Positions 7,701-16,491 of a stretch of DNA of 40,194 nucleotides are shown one piece after another. This DNA comes from CAYSCW01 sp964449165 (GTDB lineage: Bacteria; Acidobacteriota; Aminicenantia; Aminicenantales; Aminicenantaceae): positions 1 through 40,194 of the forward strand of contig CAYVAT010000030.1 in NCBI GenBank assembly GCA_964449165.1, given 5' to 3'. The position numbers and the translations under genes are program-made. How positions within the stretch are numbered: the stretch's first letter is position 1; every line of letters starts with the position of its first letter. The notes beneath the pieces are model-generated. The model had not been told where the DNA came from. It was given only the letters and a program-made list of their open reading frames with translations, and did no database searches.

Positions 7701-9003
7701 AACACAACTCTCTCCAGAGGAGAAACTTCTCAAAGCCATATTCGGGGAGAAAGCCCTGGATGTCAAGGATGCTTCTCTTTACTGTTCTCCTGGAATAGAA
7801 GGAACCGTGATCGACGTCAGAATATTCTCTCGACGAGGCATAGAGAAAGGAGCACGAGCCAAGGCCATTGATCGAGAAGAAATCGCCAAGATGAAAAGAA
7901 ATCTGGATGATGAAATCAGCATCTTGGAGGGAGAAAAGTGGCGCAGGATAAGGAGCCTTCTTCCCGGAGAGATTGTGGATAAAGAACTGAAAATTGGTGA
8001 TACCTCGTTGGAGAAAGGCACCAAACTGACTGAGAAAATTTTGAATAAGCTTGAACCGGAGAATATCCAAAAGTTAAAAGTGAAAAACGATACAGAAATT
8101 AAAAAGATGATTAGAGACATCGATAGAAAAGTCAATCGTCAAATTGATGCTCTCCGGTCGATTTTTAAGGAAAAGGTGGATGCGCTTAAGAAGGGAGACG
8201 AATTGTCCCCAGGTGTCATCCAAGCTATCAAGGTCTTCATTTCTATGAAAAGAAAATTGTCAGTTGGAGATAAGATCTCCGGAAGACACGGAAATAAAGG
8301 AGTTATCGCCAAGATCGTACCTGATGAAGATATGCCTCGACTGCCAGATGGTACACCCGTTGATATCGTGTTGAATCCTCTTGGTGTTCCTTCCCGAATG
8401 AATGTCGGGCAGATTTTGGAGACTCATTTGGGCTGGGCCGCCAGGAAATTGAATCTTTGGATTTCTACTCCGGTTTTTGATGGTATTTCAGAGAAAGAAA
8501 TCAAAGATATCTTGTGTAAGGCAAAGCTTCCTGAATCAGGGAAGGTTCCTCTCTATGATGGCATCACAGGTGAGCTGTTGGATCAGGAGGTCACTGTGGG
8601 TTATATCTATATCATGAAGCTCTACCATCTTGTGGATGACAAGATTCATGCCCGATCCACCGGGCCTTACTCTCTGATCACCCAACAACCTCTCGGAGGA
8701 AAAGCCCAATTCGGCGGTCAGCGTTTTGGAGAGATGGAGGTTTGGGCTCTGGAGGCTTACGGAGCTGCCTACACACTCCAAGAACTTCTGACTGCTAAAT
8801 CTGATGATGTGGAAGGACGAGCCAAGATCTATGAGGCTATCGTTAAGGGGGATCTGGACTTCAAGCCCGGACTTCCAGAGTCTGTCAATGTTCTGATCCG
8901 GGAACTACAGAGTCTATGTTTGAATGTTGAGTTAGAGAAGGAAGAAAAAGAAGAAATCCTGCCGTGGGGCATTGATGTCCCTCAAATCATTAAAGGAGAA
9001 TGA
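4723..9003 (+). CDS. rpoB: RNA polymerase beta subunit with cysteine-rich insertion
   Basis: This is the second-largest core RNA polymerase subunit, with 1426 residues. It shows the normal N terminus (DFSKIKTTIPIPDLLAIQ), the fork and rifampicin-pocket region (567-600, with GSSQLSQFMD, THKRR and ALGPGGL), the GDKISGRHGNKG block and the C-terminal clamp segment with GGKAQFGGQRFGEMEVWALEA. Between residues 82 and 149 it carries an insertion with four paired cysteines (C84/C86, C99/C102, C118/C121, C132/C135), shaped like two zinc ribbons; E. coli beta has only a few residues there. A second insert, before the GDK block, matches the SI2 position of Gram-negative enzymes. The stop is 2 bases before rpoC. 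Confidence 0.98.
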   Translation: MITKSENIYRERVDFSKIKTTIPIPDLLAIQKQSYAEFFQMDLLPEERKEVGLQAAFRDIFPISDFKETTQLDFISYSIGNWECKCGRLKGIENARYRCNSCGTLLPAKMELTEREICPYCGSMKKVEIPLCDYCGDKVSLKMKYSPHECLQKGYTYAVPLRLKVRLISWEKDPTTKAKRLKHIKEQEVYFGDIPLMTEKGTFIFNGIERVVVSQLQRSPGVFFREGDSKGFYVGKIIPYRGAWVEFEYNGKSILYVRLDRKKKFLATVFLRALGFGSNEEIIRLFYRSYKVITDKGNLYWELTESLIGKIVPKNITHPKTGKILVEARKKISKEIYEKLEKLSIKRIPLREKELKGAFSLSEIKGVVGINEEIDDERLEKLINQKESFEVFFPERDEFGDIVSNTLLKDVCKDTNQALAEIYRKLRPGEPHTMESAHNLFHNLFFNPQKYNFSRIGRLKMNIKLGLETSLEEITLTPLDFVEVIKYLLRLRQGEGMVDDIDHLGNRRVRSVGELVENAFRIGLTRMERTIKEKMTVATDLASAMPQDLINSKPVIAALKEFFGSSQLSQFMDEINSLAEITHKRRLSALGPGGLSRERAGFEVRDIQASHYGRICPIETPEGPNIGLISSLSCYARVNDFGFVETPYRKVKNGRIIDFVKILHPGSSSFEVGEIVEMDKLEQEVKKIGKKKNQQMPVVEPHCFYLTAWLEEKYNIAQANAPVDEKGNFLNELVSARQAGDFRLIPKDQIDFIDVSPKQLVSLSASLIPFLEHDDANRALMGSNMQRQAVPLLRTEAPLVGTGMEHLIAKGSGDVLICKRSGVVEFVDAERILVRVDEKEEAKEHEVGTDLYLLTKFLRTNQNTCVNHRPIVRKGDNVVKGQILADSSCTDKGELSLGRNILCAFMPWRGYNFEDAIIVSEKLIKDDIFTSIHIVEETIEARDTKLGPEEITRDIPNVPENLLRNLDENGIVRIGAYVKSGDILVGKVAPKGETQLSPEEKLLKAIFGEKALDVKDASLYCSPGIEGTVIDVRIFSRRGIEKGARAKAIDREEIAKMKRNLDDEISILEGEKWRRIRSLLPGEIVDKELKIGDTSLEKGTKLTEKILNKLEPENIQKLKVKNDTEIKKMIRDIDRKVNRQIDALRSIFKEKVDALKKGDELSPGVIQAIKVFISMKRKLSVGDKISGRHGNKGVIAKIVPDEDMPRLPDGTPVDIVLNPLGVPSRMNVGQILETHLGWAARKLNLWISTPVFDGISEKEIKDILCKAKLPESGKVPLYDGITGELLDQEVTVGYIYIMKLYHLVDDKIHARSTGPYSLITQQPLGGKAQFGGQRFGEMEVWALEAYGAAYTLQELLTAKSDDVEGRAKIYEAIVKGDLDFKPGLPESVNVLIRELQSLCLNVELEKEEKEEILPWGIDVPQIIKGE

Positions 9004-9005
9004 TC

Positions 9006-12000
9006 ATGGATAGCAGACAAACCTTGGGCGGGAAGCCAAGAATTGAATTTGATCGAGTGAAGATCTCCATCGCTTCTCCTGAGAAGATAAAAAGTTGGTC
9101 CTGGGGAGAGGTGACCAAACCTGAGACTATAAATTACAGGACTTTTAAGCCTGAGAAGGACGGGTTGTTCTGTGCCAAGATCTTCGGGCCCATAAACGAT
9201 TATGAGTGCCTCTGCGGTAAGTACAAGAGGATGAAGTACAGGGGCATTATCTGCGAAAGATGCGGAGTTGAGGTCACGCGCTCAAAAGTCCGTCGGGAAA
9301 GAATGGGGCACATTCAACTAGCCTCACCTGTAGCCCATATCTGGTTTTTCAAGGGTACACCGAGCCGGATCGGCTTGGTACTTGATCTCTCCATTAAAGA
9401 TTTAGAGAAAGTGCTCTATTTCGAATCCTATATTGTCCTCGATCCGGGTGAGACTCCCTTGCGGGAAAGACAGCTGCTTAACGAAGAAGAATTTAAGGAA
9501 GCTCATGAAAAGTATGGAGAAAAATTCGATGCTTCCATAGGTGCCGAGGCGATCAAGAATCTGCTGGATAAGATAAGCATCAACAAGGAGACTGAGCGCC
9601 TGAGGAAATTGATGAAAAAGGAGACCTCTCAGCAACGGAAGCTGCGCCATGCCAAGAGGCTTAGAGTATTCAAAGCTCTTAAGAAATCCGGTAACCATCC
9701 TGAGTGGATGATCCTGGGTGTGATTCCGGTCATACCTCCTGATTTAAGGCCTTTGGTCCGCTTGGATGGAGGCCGGTTTGCTACATCTGACCTGAACGAC
9801 CTCTATCGAAGAGTCATCAACCGGAACAACCGTTTGAAAAAGCTGATTGAACTCAAGGCGCCGGAACTGATCATCCGCAACGAAAAAAGAATGCTCCAGG
9901 AAGCAGTCGATGCTCTTTTCGACAACGGGAAAAGAGGACGCGTCCATCTGGGAGCTAACCGTAGACCGCTCAAATCATTGAGTGAGGCTCTCAGAGGAAA
10001 ACAGGGACGATTCCGCCAGAACCTTTTGGGAAAGAGGGTTGATTATTCAGGGAGATCAGTGATTGTGGTCGGGCCTGAGCTCAAGTTGAATCAGTGTGGA
10101 TTACCCAAGAAGATGGCCCTGGAGCTTTTTAAGCCTTTCATATTCCACAAGTTGGAAAAAGATGGTTTGGTTCCCAGTGTCAAGGTGGCAAGAGAATGGC
10201 ATGAGCAGGAAAGATCAGAGGTCTGGGATTACTTGGAAGAAGTGGTCAAAGAGCATCCTATCCTGCTCAACAGGGCTCCGACGCTTCATCGGCTGGGGAT
10301 TCAAGCCTTCGACCCTGTTTTGGTAGAAGGAAAAGCCATCCAGATTCATCCTCTGGTTTGTGCGGCTTTCAATGCTGATTTCGATGGGGATCAGATGGCT
10401 GTCCATATTCCATTGTCTGTAGAGGCTCAGGTGGAAGCCCAGACTTTGATGCTTTCCACAAACAACATCCTTTCCCCTGCTCACGGGAGGCCTCTGGCCA
10501 TTCCCAGCCAGGATATGGTGTTGGGTTGCTATTATTTGACTCTGGAAAGGCAAGGTGAGAAGGGAGAAGGACGGATATTTACTACACCTGATGAAGTTCT
10601 GCTTGCCTTGGAGAATAGCAAGATTAGTCTTCATGCCAGGGTCAAATTAAGGTTTAATGCCCCTTTTATGAACCTGGAGACCTATTACGATGACCAAGCT
10701 GTGTTAACCTGCCCTGTATCCAAAATCCAAAACAAACTTATAGAGACCACCCCAGGAAGAATCATCTTCAATAACATCCTTCCTGAAGGGATTCCTTATG
10801 TCAATGGTATGATGAAGAAGAAAGGCTTAGAAAGCTTAGTCTATTATACCTACCTCAAAGCGGGCCTCCAGCCGACTATTGATATGCTGGATAGTATGAA
10901 AGAATTGGGCTTTAATTATGCCACTAAGGCTGGCTTTTCCTTGGGAATTGATGACTTTGTCGTTCCTCCAGAAAAGAATGAACTGATAGAAAAAGCCCAA
11001 AAGGAAGTTCAGAAGATTGAGAATCTCTACCAAGACGGAACCATATCCGCTGGTGAGCGGTTCAATCGGGTTGTAGAAATCTGGGGATCTGTTACTGACA
11101 AGGTCTCTGCTACAATGATAGACAGAATGAGAAAGATCAGTTTTGAAAGGAAAAAACTGAACCCGTTGTTTGTCATGGCTGATTCTGGTTCCAGAGGAAA
11201 CAAACAGCAGATTCGCCAGCTAGCGGGAATGCGAGGTTTGATGAGCAAGCCTTCTGGAGAGATCATCGAGACTCCTATCACTTCCAACCTAAGAGAGGGA
11301 CTCAACGTTTTACAATACTTCATCTCCACCCACGGAGCGCGAAAGGGTTTGGCTGATACAGCTTTGAAGACAGCAAATTCAGGCTACCTTACTCGAAAGC
11401 TGGTCGATGTATCCCAGGAAGTGATCGTTGACGAACATGATTGTGGGACTCTGAAGGGAGTCAATGTTTATGCCATCGTAGAGAATGGAGAGCTCATCGA
11501 GCCTTTTGTGGATAGAATTGTGGGGCGGACATCCCTTGAGAAGATCGTTGATCCTGACACTAATGAAGTGATCGTGGATATGAATGAGGAAATCACAGAG
11601 GGAGTGGCTCAGAAGTTACAGGAGTTGGGTATCGAGAGAGTCAAGATTCGTTCCCTTCTGACCTGTGAATCGAAGAAAGGGGTATGCCAGCTCTGCTATG
11701 GTCGGGATATGGCCAGCGGAAATCTCGTGGAACTCGGCGAAGCAGTGGGTATCATTGCTGCCCAATCCATCGGGGAACCAGGAACACAGCTCACCATGCG
11801 GACCTTCCATGTGGGAGGAATCGCCATGAGAGGGACAGAGAGATCCAAATTGGAAGCCAAGAATGATGGCGTGGTGAGGTTCAACAACCTGAAATCGGTC
11901 ATCGATAAGGAAGGCTCCTTGATTGTGGTCAACCGCAGTGCCAATATTGCAGTCCTTGACCATCGTAGCCGAGAGGTTGAGCATTACCAGGTTCCCTATG

Positions 12001-13130
12001 GAGCCAAGGTGTTGGTTAAGGATGGAGAAGAAGTCAAAGCCCATCAAGAGTTTGCCGAATGGGATCCCTTCAACACCTTTATCCTGACAGAAGAATCGGG
12101 AATCGTTAATTTTCATGATGTTGTTCTCGGCATCACAATGGAAGAGATTCAAGACGAATTTACGGGTAAGATCAGTCCAGTTATCATCAATCCTAGAGAA
12201 GAGAAGATGCAGCCTCAAATCATCATCAAGGATGGGAAAGGCAAGACACTGAGAAAGTATTTTCTCCCTTCCGGGGCAAATTTAGAAGTCAAGGATCAAG
12301 ATAAGGTCTATGCGGGAGATATTCTGGCCAAGATTCCACGAGAAGTGGCTCGTACGAAAGATATCACTGGGGGTCTTCCTCGAGCAGAGGAGCTTTTCGA
12401 GGCCAGAAGGCCAAAAATACCCGCTGTTATTTCTGAAATCGATGGTGTAATCGAATTTGGAGGGTTGGTTCGAGGTCATAGAAAAATAACTGTTCGCAAC
12501 GAACGAGGAGGAGAAAAGGAATACTTTGTTCATAAAGGTGCACATTTAAGTGTTGGTGAGGCGGAAAAAGTTAAGGCTGGTACATCTTTGATGGATGGTC
12601 CAGTGAATCCCCATGATATCTTAAAAGTTTTGGGAGAGAAGGAGCTGGCTGAATACTTGCTCAGAGAGGTTCAGGAAGTTTACAGGTTGCAGGGAGTGAC
12701 TATCAACGATAAACACATCGAGATTATCATTCGCCAGATGCTTCGATGGGTCAAAGTGGAAGAAGTGGGAGATACGGAATTCTTGGTCGACGAGCAAGTA
12801 GACAAATTTGCTTTTCAGGAAGAAAACGAAAGAGTCATCCAGAAAGGTGGTAAGCCCGCCAAGGCAAGACCGCTTCTTTTGGGAATTACCAAGAGTGCGT
12901 TGAGCACCGACAGTTTCATATCTGCTGCTTCTTTTCAGGAAACAACACGAGTTCTCACCGAAGCAAGCCTCTACGGTAAGGTTGATCATCTCCGGAGGCT
13001 CAAAGAAAACATCATCATGGGGAGGCTGATCCCCGCAGGAACAGGTTACAGATATTACCGAAATCTTGAGCTTAAAGGAGAAGAAGAAAGAGTGGAAAAG
13101 ACCGAAGAATTGGATCTAGAACTGCAGTAG
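9006..13130 (+). CDS. rpoC: RNA polymerase beta' subunit
   Basis: This is the catalytic core subunit, with 1374 residues from the ATG at 9006. An ATG at 9000 is in frame but sits 1 base from the GGAG (8995-8998), whereas 9006 has a good 7-base spacing. The N-terminal zinc site is CLCG then CERCG. The active-site NADFDGD is at 456-462, the second zinc site uses CGTLKG, C, and CQLC, and the bridge helix and trigger loop follow (GIIAAQSIGEPGTQLTMRT). Then comes a roughly 170-residue SI3-like insertion (about 942-1115) before KDITGGLPR. That insert is typical of Gram-negative lineages. Confidence 0.98.
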   Translation: MDSRQTLGGKPRIEFDRVKISIASPEKIKSWSWGEVTKPETINYRTFKPEKDGLFCAKIFGPINDYECLCGKYKRMKYRGIICERCGVEVTRSKVRRERMGHIQLASPVAHIWFFKGTPSRIGLVLDLSIKDLEKVLYFESYIVLDPGETPLRERQLLNEEEFKEAHEKYGEKFDASIGAEAIKNLLDKISINKETERLRKLMKKETSQQRKLRHAKRLRVFKALKKSGNHPEWMILGVIPVIPPDLRPLVRLDGGRFATSDLNDLYRRVINRNNRLKKLIELKAPELIIRNEKRMLQEAVDALFDNGKRGRVHLGANRRPLKSLSEALRGKQGRFRQNLLGKRVDYSGRSVIVVGPELKLNQCGLPKKMALELFKPFIFHKLEKDGLVPSVKVAREWHEQERSEVWDYLEEVVKEHPILLNRAPTLHRLGIQAFDPVLVEGKAIQIHPLVCAAFNADFDGDQMAVHIPLSVEAQVEAQTLMLSTNNILSPAHGRPLAIPSQDMVLGCYYLTLERQGEKGEGRIFTTPDEVLLALENSKISLHARVKLRFNAPFMNLETYYDDQAVLTCPVSKIQNKLIETTPGRIIFNNILPEGIPYVNGMMKKKGLESLVYYTYLKAGLQPTIDMLDSMKELGFNYATKAGFSLGIDDFVVPPEKNELIEKAQKEVQKIENLYQDGTISAGERFNRVVEIWGSVTDKVSATMIDRMRKISFERKKLNPLFVMADSGSRGNKQQIRQLAGMRGLMSKPSGEIIETPITSNLREGLNVLQYFISTHGARKGLADTALKTANSGYLTRKLVDVSQEVIVDEHDCGTLKGVNVYAIVENGELIEPFVDRIVGRTSLEKIVDPDTNEVIVDMNEEITEGVAQKLQELGIERVKIRSLLTCESKKGVCQLCYGRDMASGNLVELGEAVGIIAAQSIGEPGTQLTMRTFHVGGIAMRGTERSKLEAKNDGVVRFNNLKSVIDKEGSLIVVNRSANIAVLDHRSREVEHYQVPYGAKVLVKDGEEVKAHQEFAEWDPFNTFILTEESGIVNFHDVVLGITMEEIQDEFTGKISPVIINPREEKMQPQIIIKDGKGKTLRKYFLPSGANLEVKDQDKVYAGDILAKIPREVARTKDITGGLPRAEELFEARRPKIPAVISEIDGVIEFGGLVRGHRKITVRNERGGEKEYFVHKGAHLSVGEAEKVKAGTSLMDGPVNPHDILKVLGEKELAEYLLREVQEVYRLQGVTINDKHIEIIIRQMLRWVKVEEVGDTEFLVDEQVDKFAFQEENERVIQKGGKPAKARPLLLGITKSALSTDSFISAASFQETTRVLTEASLYGKVDHLRRLKENIIMGRLIPAGTGYRYYRNLELKGEEERVEKTEELDLELQ

Positions 13131-13159
13131 TCAATTTAGCTCTAACTCCCTTAAATTCC

Positions 13160-13188
13160 TTGACATAGCAGCTTGATTCTGCTATTAT
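13160..13188 (+). promoter_or_regulatory. Strong sigma-70 promoter ahead of rpsL, with palindromic spacer
   Basis: A perfect TTGACA (13160-13165) and TATTAT (13183-13188) are separated by exactly 17 bases. The predicted start is near 13195, about 65 bases before the rpsL GTG. The spacer carries a perfect 7-bp inverted repeat (ATAGCAG 13165-13171, CTGCTAT 13179-13185) that touches both hexamers, so a protein bound there would compete with polymerase. This would give the str and S10 genes transcription independent of rpoBC. Confidence 0.7.
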
Positions 13189-13196
13189 CCACACAT

Positions 13197-13228
13197 TCAT
13201 TCCGCTGAAGCCTTTTGGCTGGAACGAA
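13197..13228 (+). promoter_or_regulatory. Candidate leader hairpin of rpsL mRNA
   Basis: Downstream of the promoter the transcript can fold as TTCC, a 5-base bulge, AGCC, loop TTTT, GGCT, GGAA; the outer bases (ATTC with GAAT) extend it after one mismatch. It ends about 19 bases before the AAGGAG of rpsL. A role in autoregulation by a ribosomal protein is only inference. Confidence 0.25.
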
Positions 13229-13260
13229 TAAACCCAGAATATACTTAAGGAGTCGAAGTA

Positions 13261-13650
13261 GTGCCAACAGTTAACCAGCTGGTGAGAAAAGGGAGATTGA
13301 GCAAAAAAGAGAAAAGCAAGTCTCCCGCCTTGGACAGGAGTCCTCAAAAGAGAGGAGTCTGCACTCGTGTTTTTACCACCACGCCGAAGAAGCCTAATTC
13401 AGCCATGAGAAAAGTGGCTAGAATAAGATTGACCAATAATGTAGAAGTAACCGGGTACATCCCTGGAGTCGGACATAGTCTTCAGGAACACTCCATCGTC
13501 CTGATTCGAGGGGGAAGAGTCAAGGATTTACCCGGAGTCCGGTACCATGTCATCCGAGGTTCCTTGGATTGTGAGGGAGTGGAAGATCGGATGAAGGGAA
13601 GGTCCAAATACGGGAGCAAGAAACCGAAAGAAAAGCGGATCGCCAAATAG
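13261..13650 (+). CDS. rpsL: 30S ribosomal protein S12
   Basis: S12 lies at the decoding centre and influences accuracy and streptomycin binding. The 129-residue protein starts with GTG after AAGGAG (13247-13252). The streptomycin-related loop TPKKPNSAMRK has the wild-type lysine (Lys43 type). GRVKDLPGVRYH, which contains the aspartate that RimO can methylthiolate, is also intact. rpsG follows after 11 bases. It is the first gene after the 130-base rpoC-rpsL spacer and its promoter. Confidence 0.97.
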   Translation: MPTVNQLVRKGRLSKKEKSKSPALDRSPQKRGVCTRVFTTTPKKPNSAMRKVARIRLTNNVEVTGYIPGVGHSLQEHSIVLIRGGRVKDLPGVRYHVIRGSLDCEGVEDRMKGRSKYGSKKPKEKRIAK

Positions 13651-13661
13651 AGGAGCTTGAG

Positions 13662-14132
13662 ATGCCAAGAAGAGGGAAGATCAAGAAGAAAAGGTTGAAG
13701 GCAGATCCGTTCTATAACAGCACCCTTATCTCTAAGTTTATCAACACAGTTATGAAAGAAGGGAAGAAGAATTTAGCCGAAAATATCATCTATGGGTCCA
13801 TGGAGCTTGTTAAGAAGAAGGCCAACGAGGATCCCCTTAAGGTGTTTGAGAGGGCTGTAGAGAACACACGGCCTGCCCTGGAAACAAAATCAAGAAGGGT
13901 AGGAGGTGCCACTTATCAGGTTCCCATCGAGGTCCCCTTAAACCGGGCTACTTCCCTGGCAGTAAGATGGCTCATCCACTATGCACGGGAGAGAGGGGGG
14001 AAGAGCATGGTAGAAAAACTGTCGGCTGAGATCATAGATGCTGCTCATAATCGAGGAGGATCCATAAAGAAGAGAGAAGACACGCATAAAATGGCTGAAG
14101 CCAATAGAGCATTTGCTCATTATAGATGGTAG
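13662..14132 (+). CDS. rpsG: 30S ribosomal protein S7
   Basis: S7 is a primary 16S rRNA-binding protein that nucleates the 3' domain (head). The 156 residues begin MPRRGKIKKK and include VGGATYQVPIEV and the C-terminal HKMAEANRAFAHYRW, both diagnostic. The ATG at 13662 follows AGGAG (13651-13655). It sits between rpsL and fusA as in the classical str operon. Confidence 0.98.
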   Translation: MPRRGKIKKKRLKADPFYNSTLISKFINTVMKEGKKNLAENIIYGSMELVKKKANEDPLKVFERAVENTRPALETKSRRVGGATYQVPIEVPLNRATSLAVRWLIHYARERGGKSMVEKLSAEIIDAAHNRGGSIKKREDTHKMAEANRAFAHYRW

Positions 14133-14183
14133 TCTCCTTATTACATAGCGAGATTTTTACACTAATCAAAATGGAGCGAAGAG

Positions 14184-16280
14184 TTGGCGCGAAGAAACCC
14201 TATCAGACAACTGAGAAATATCGGGCTGATGGCCCATATCGATGCGGGGAAGACTACCACCACGGAGAGAATTCTTTTCTACACCGGAATCACATACAAG
14301 ATGGGAGAGGTGGATGAAGGCACGGCTGTTATGGATTGGATGGCTCAAGAACAGGAACGTGGAATAACCATCACCTCAGCCGCCACCACCTGTTACTGGA
14401 AAGACCACCAAATCAATATCATTGATACCCCCGGACATGTGGATTTTACTGTAGAAGTGGAGCGCTCCATGCGCGTGCTTGACGGCGCCATAATCATCCT
14501 CTGTGGAGTGGGCTGTGTGGAGCCTCAATCTGAAACAGTGTGGCGCCAAGCTGATCGATACAGTGTCCCCCGCATTGTCTACATAAACAAGATGGATCGT
14601 ATCGGAGTCAATCCAGAGAAAGCCATCGAAGAGATGAAACAGAAACTGGACGCAAACCCTCTAGTCATCCAGCTCCCTTTGGGAAGAGAGGAAAATTTTA
14701 GAGGAGTTATAGATCTTGTCAACATGAAAGAGATCGATTGGGGAGATGATCTTCTGGGGACAAGATTTGAAGTCCGTGACGTTTCAGAAGAATACAGAGA
14801 GGAAGCAGAGGAAAAGAGGAACCAGATGTTGGAGCAGCTCAGCGAAGTGAGTGATCAGTTGATGGAAAGCTATCTTGATGGATCTGAAATTCCTGTCCAA
14901 GAAATCAAGAAGGCTATCAGACAGGGAACCATCTCCCTTCAATTCATCCCCGTTCTTTTTGGAGCTTCCTTCAGGAATAAGGGAGTGCATCCTCTGCTCG
15001 ATGCAGTGGTGGATTATTTGCCCTCACCGGTGGATGTCCCTCCCATAAAAGGCCATCATCCCCGAACCCTGGAAGTCGAAGAGAGAAAGGCTTCCGATGA
15101 AGAACCCTTTTCAGCTCTGATTTTCAAGATTATGAATGATCCCTTTGTGGGTGTGCTTTCTTTCATCAGAGTCTATTCGGGAAAAACACGGGTAGGAGCC
15201 ACTGTTTACAACTCCCACACGGAAGAGACAGAGAGGATCGCGAGACTTCTGGAAATGCACTCCAACAAGAGAAAAGATATCAAAGAAGTCTATGCAGGGG
15301 AAATTGCAGCAATGGGTGCGATGAAAAATGTTTCCACAGGGGATACCCTCTGTGAAAGGAGTCATCCTATTATTCTGGAATCAATCAAGTTTCCAGAGCC
15401 GGTCATTTCAGCTATTATCGAGCCTAAATCAGCAAGAGAACACACCAAGCTGGCCGATGCGCTAACCCGGTTGAGCAGAGAAGATCCCACATTCAAGATA
15501 GCTCAGGATGAGATAACAGGACAGACTCTGGTCTATGGGATGGGAGAGCTCCATCTGGAGGTTCTTATGGAACGGATGGCTCGTGAGTTTGGTGTGAGAG
15601 CGAATCTTGGAAGACCTCAGGTTGCCTACAAGGAAACAATCACCCAGACAGGAGAAGGCGAAGGAAGGTATATCCGCCAGACTGGCGGCCGTGGGCAGTA
15701 CGGTCACTGCAGGATCACGGTCGAACCCTTAAGAAATGGGGAAAGTTTTGCCTTTATCGACGAGACCAAGGGAGGAGTTATTCCCAAAGAGTTCATGCCA
15801 GCCATCAAAAATGGAATCAAGGAGGCGATGGAGACAGGTAGCCTGGCTGGCTATCCGGTCACTGATGTCAAGGCTAAGGTTATCGGCGGTTCCTATCATG
15901 AAGTGGACTCCAGCGCCATCGCATTCAAAATAGCAGGATCCATGGCTTTCAAGGAAGCGGCGGCAAAGGCGAATCCTGTTCTTCTTGAACCCATCATGAG
16001 TCTTGTTATTGTTACCCCCGAGGAATACGTAGGAGATATTGTGGGCGATACCAATGCTCGCCGGGGGAAGATCGGAAAGATTGATGTCAGAGGTAGTTCA
16101 AAGGTTATAAAGATATCGGTCCCTCTGGCTGAGATGTTCGGGTATGCAACCACGCTGCGAACAATAACCCAGGGCAGAGGATTGTTTTCTATGGAATTCT
16201 CTCATTACGCACAAGCTCCTCCTCCGGTCATGCAAGAGATCATTGCTCGAGTGGAAGGTAGAATTACTGCCCATCGATAG
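14184..16280 (+). CDS. fusA: Elongation factor G
   Basis: EF-G is the GTPase that drives translocation and, with RRF, ribosome recycling. The 698-residue protein has G1 AHIDAGKT at 17-24, DTPGH at 81-85, NKMD at 135-138, then domains II-V (GRGQYGHCRI in domain IV, GYATTLRTITQGRG near the C terminus). The start is TTG at 14184, with GGAG at 14173-14176 seven bases upstream and the standard MARRNPI-type N terminus; the nearby ATG at 14171 is in another frame. The rare start may lower its initiation rate. 225 bases separate it from tuf copy 2. Confidence 0.97.
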   Translation: MARRNPIRQLRNIGLMAHIDAGKTTTTERILFYTGITYKMGEVDEGTAVMDWMAQEQERGITITSAATTCYWKDHQINIIDTPGHVDFTVEVERSMRVLDGAIIILCGVGCVEPQSETVWRQADRYSVPRIVYINKMDRIGVNPEKAIEEMKQKLDANPLVIQLPLGREENFRGVIDLVNMKEIDWGDDLLGTRFEVRDVSEEYREEAEEKRNQMLEQLSEVSDQLMESYLDGSEIPVQEIKKAIRQGTISLQFIPVLFGASFRNKGVHPLLDAVVDYLPSPVDVPPIKGHHPRTLEVEERKASDEEPFSALIFKIMNDPFVGVLSFIRVYSGKTRVGATVYNSHTEETERIARLLEMHSNKRKDIKEVYAGEIAAMGAMKNVSTGDTLCERSHPIILESIKFPEPVISAIIEPKSAREHTKLADALTRLSREDPTFKIAQDEITGQTLVYGMGELHLEVLMERMAREFGVRANLGRPQVAYKETITQTGEGEGRYIRQTGGRGQYGHCRITVEPLRNGESFAFIDETKGGVIPKEFMPAIKNGIKEAMETGSLAGYPVTDVKAKVIGGSYHEVDSSAIAFKIAGSMAFKEAAAKANPVLLEPIMSLVIVTPEEYVGDIVGDTNARRGKIGKIDVRGSSKVIKISVPLAEMFGYATTLRTITQGRGLFSMEFSHYAQAPPPVMQEIIARVEGRITAHR

Positions 16281-16491
16281 AGGAGGGCAAGACCACATTT
16301 TCTGAACGGGCTGATAAAATTTATGGTGCCTGTTTCCTTAACGGGCTTGTAACAGAATGTAAAAAGTGATAAAGAGAAGTGACAATGATAAATGCAGGGC
16401 ATGCTTTCCGCTCAGGCCTTCCTTGAAGGACTGAGTGAGAATAAAGAGAAAGGTCATGAATAAGAAGCAGACAGAGAAATTATTAAATAGA
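16281..16491 (+). other. fusA-tuf spacer with mini-ORF and imperfect hairpin
   Basis: This is the longest spacer in the superoperon. It holds an extended -10-like TGATAAAAT (16312-16320) without a good -35, a direct repeat AACGGGCT (16305-16312 and 16340-16347), and an imperfect hairpin (CTCAG 16411-16415 and TCCT 16420-16423 pairing with AGGA 16427-16430 and CTGAG 16431-16435). A 14-codon ORF (ATG 16456, stop 16498-16500) overlaps the tuf Shine-Dalgarno. No clear terminator is visible. An independent tuf promoter here is possible but not shown. Confidence 0.35.
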
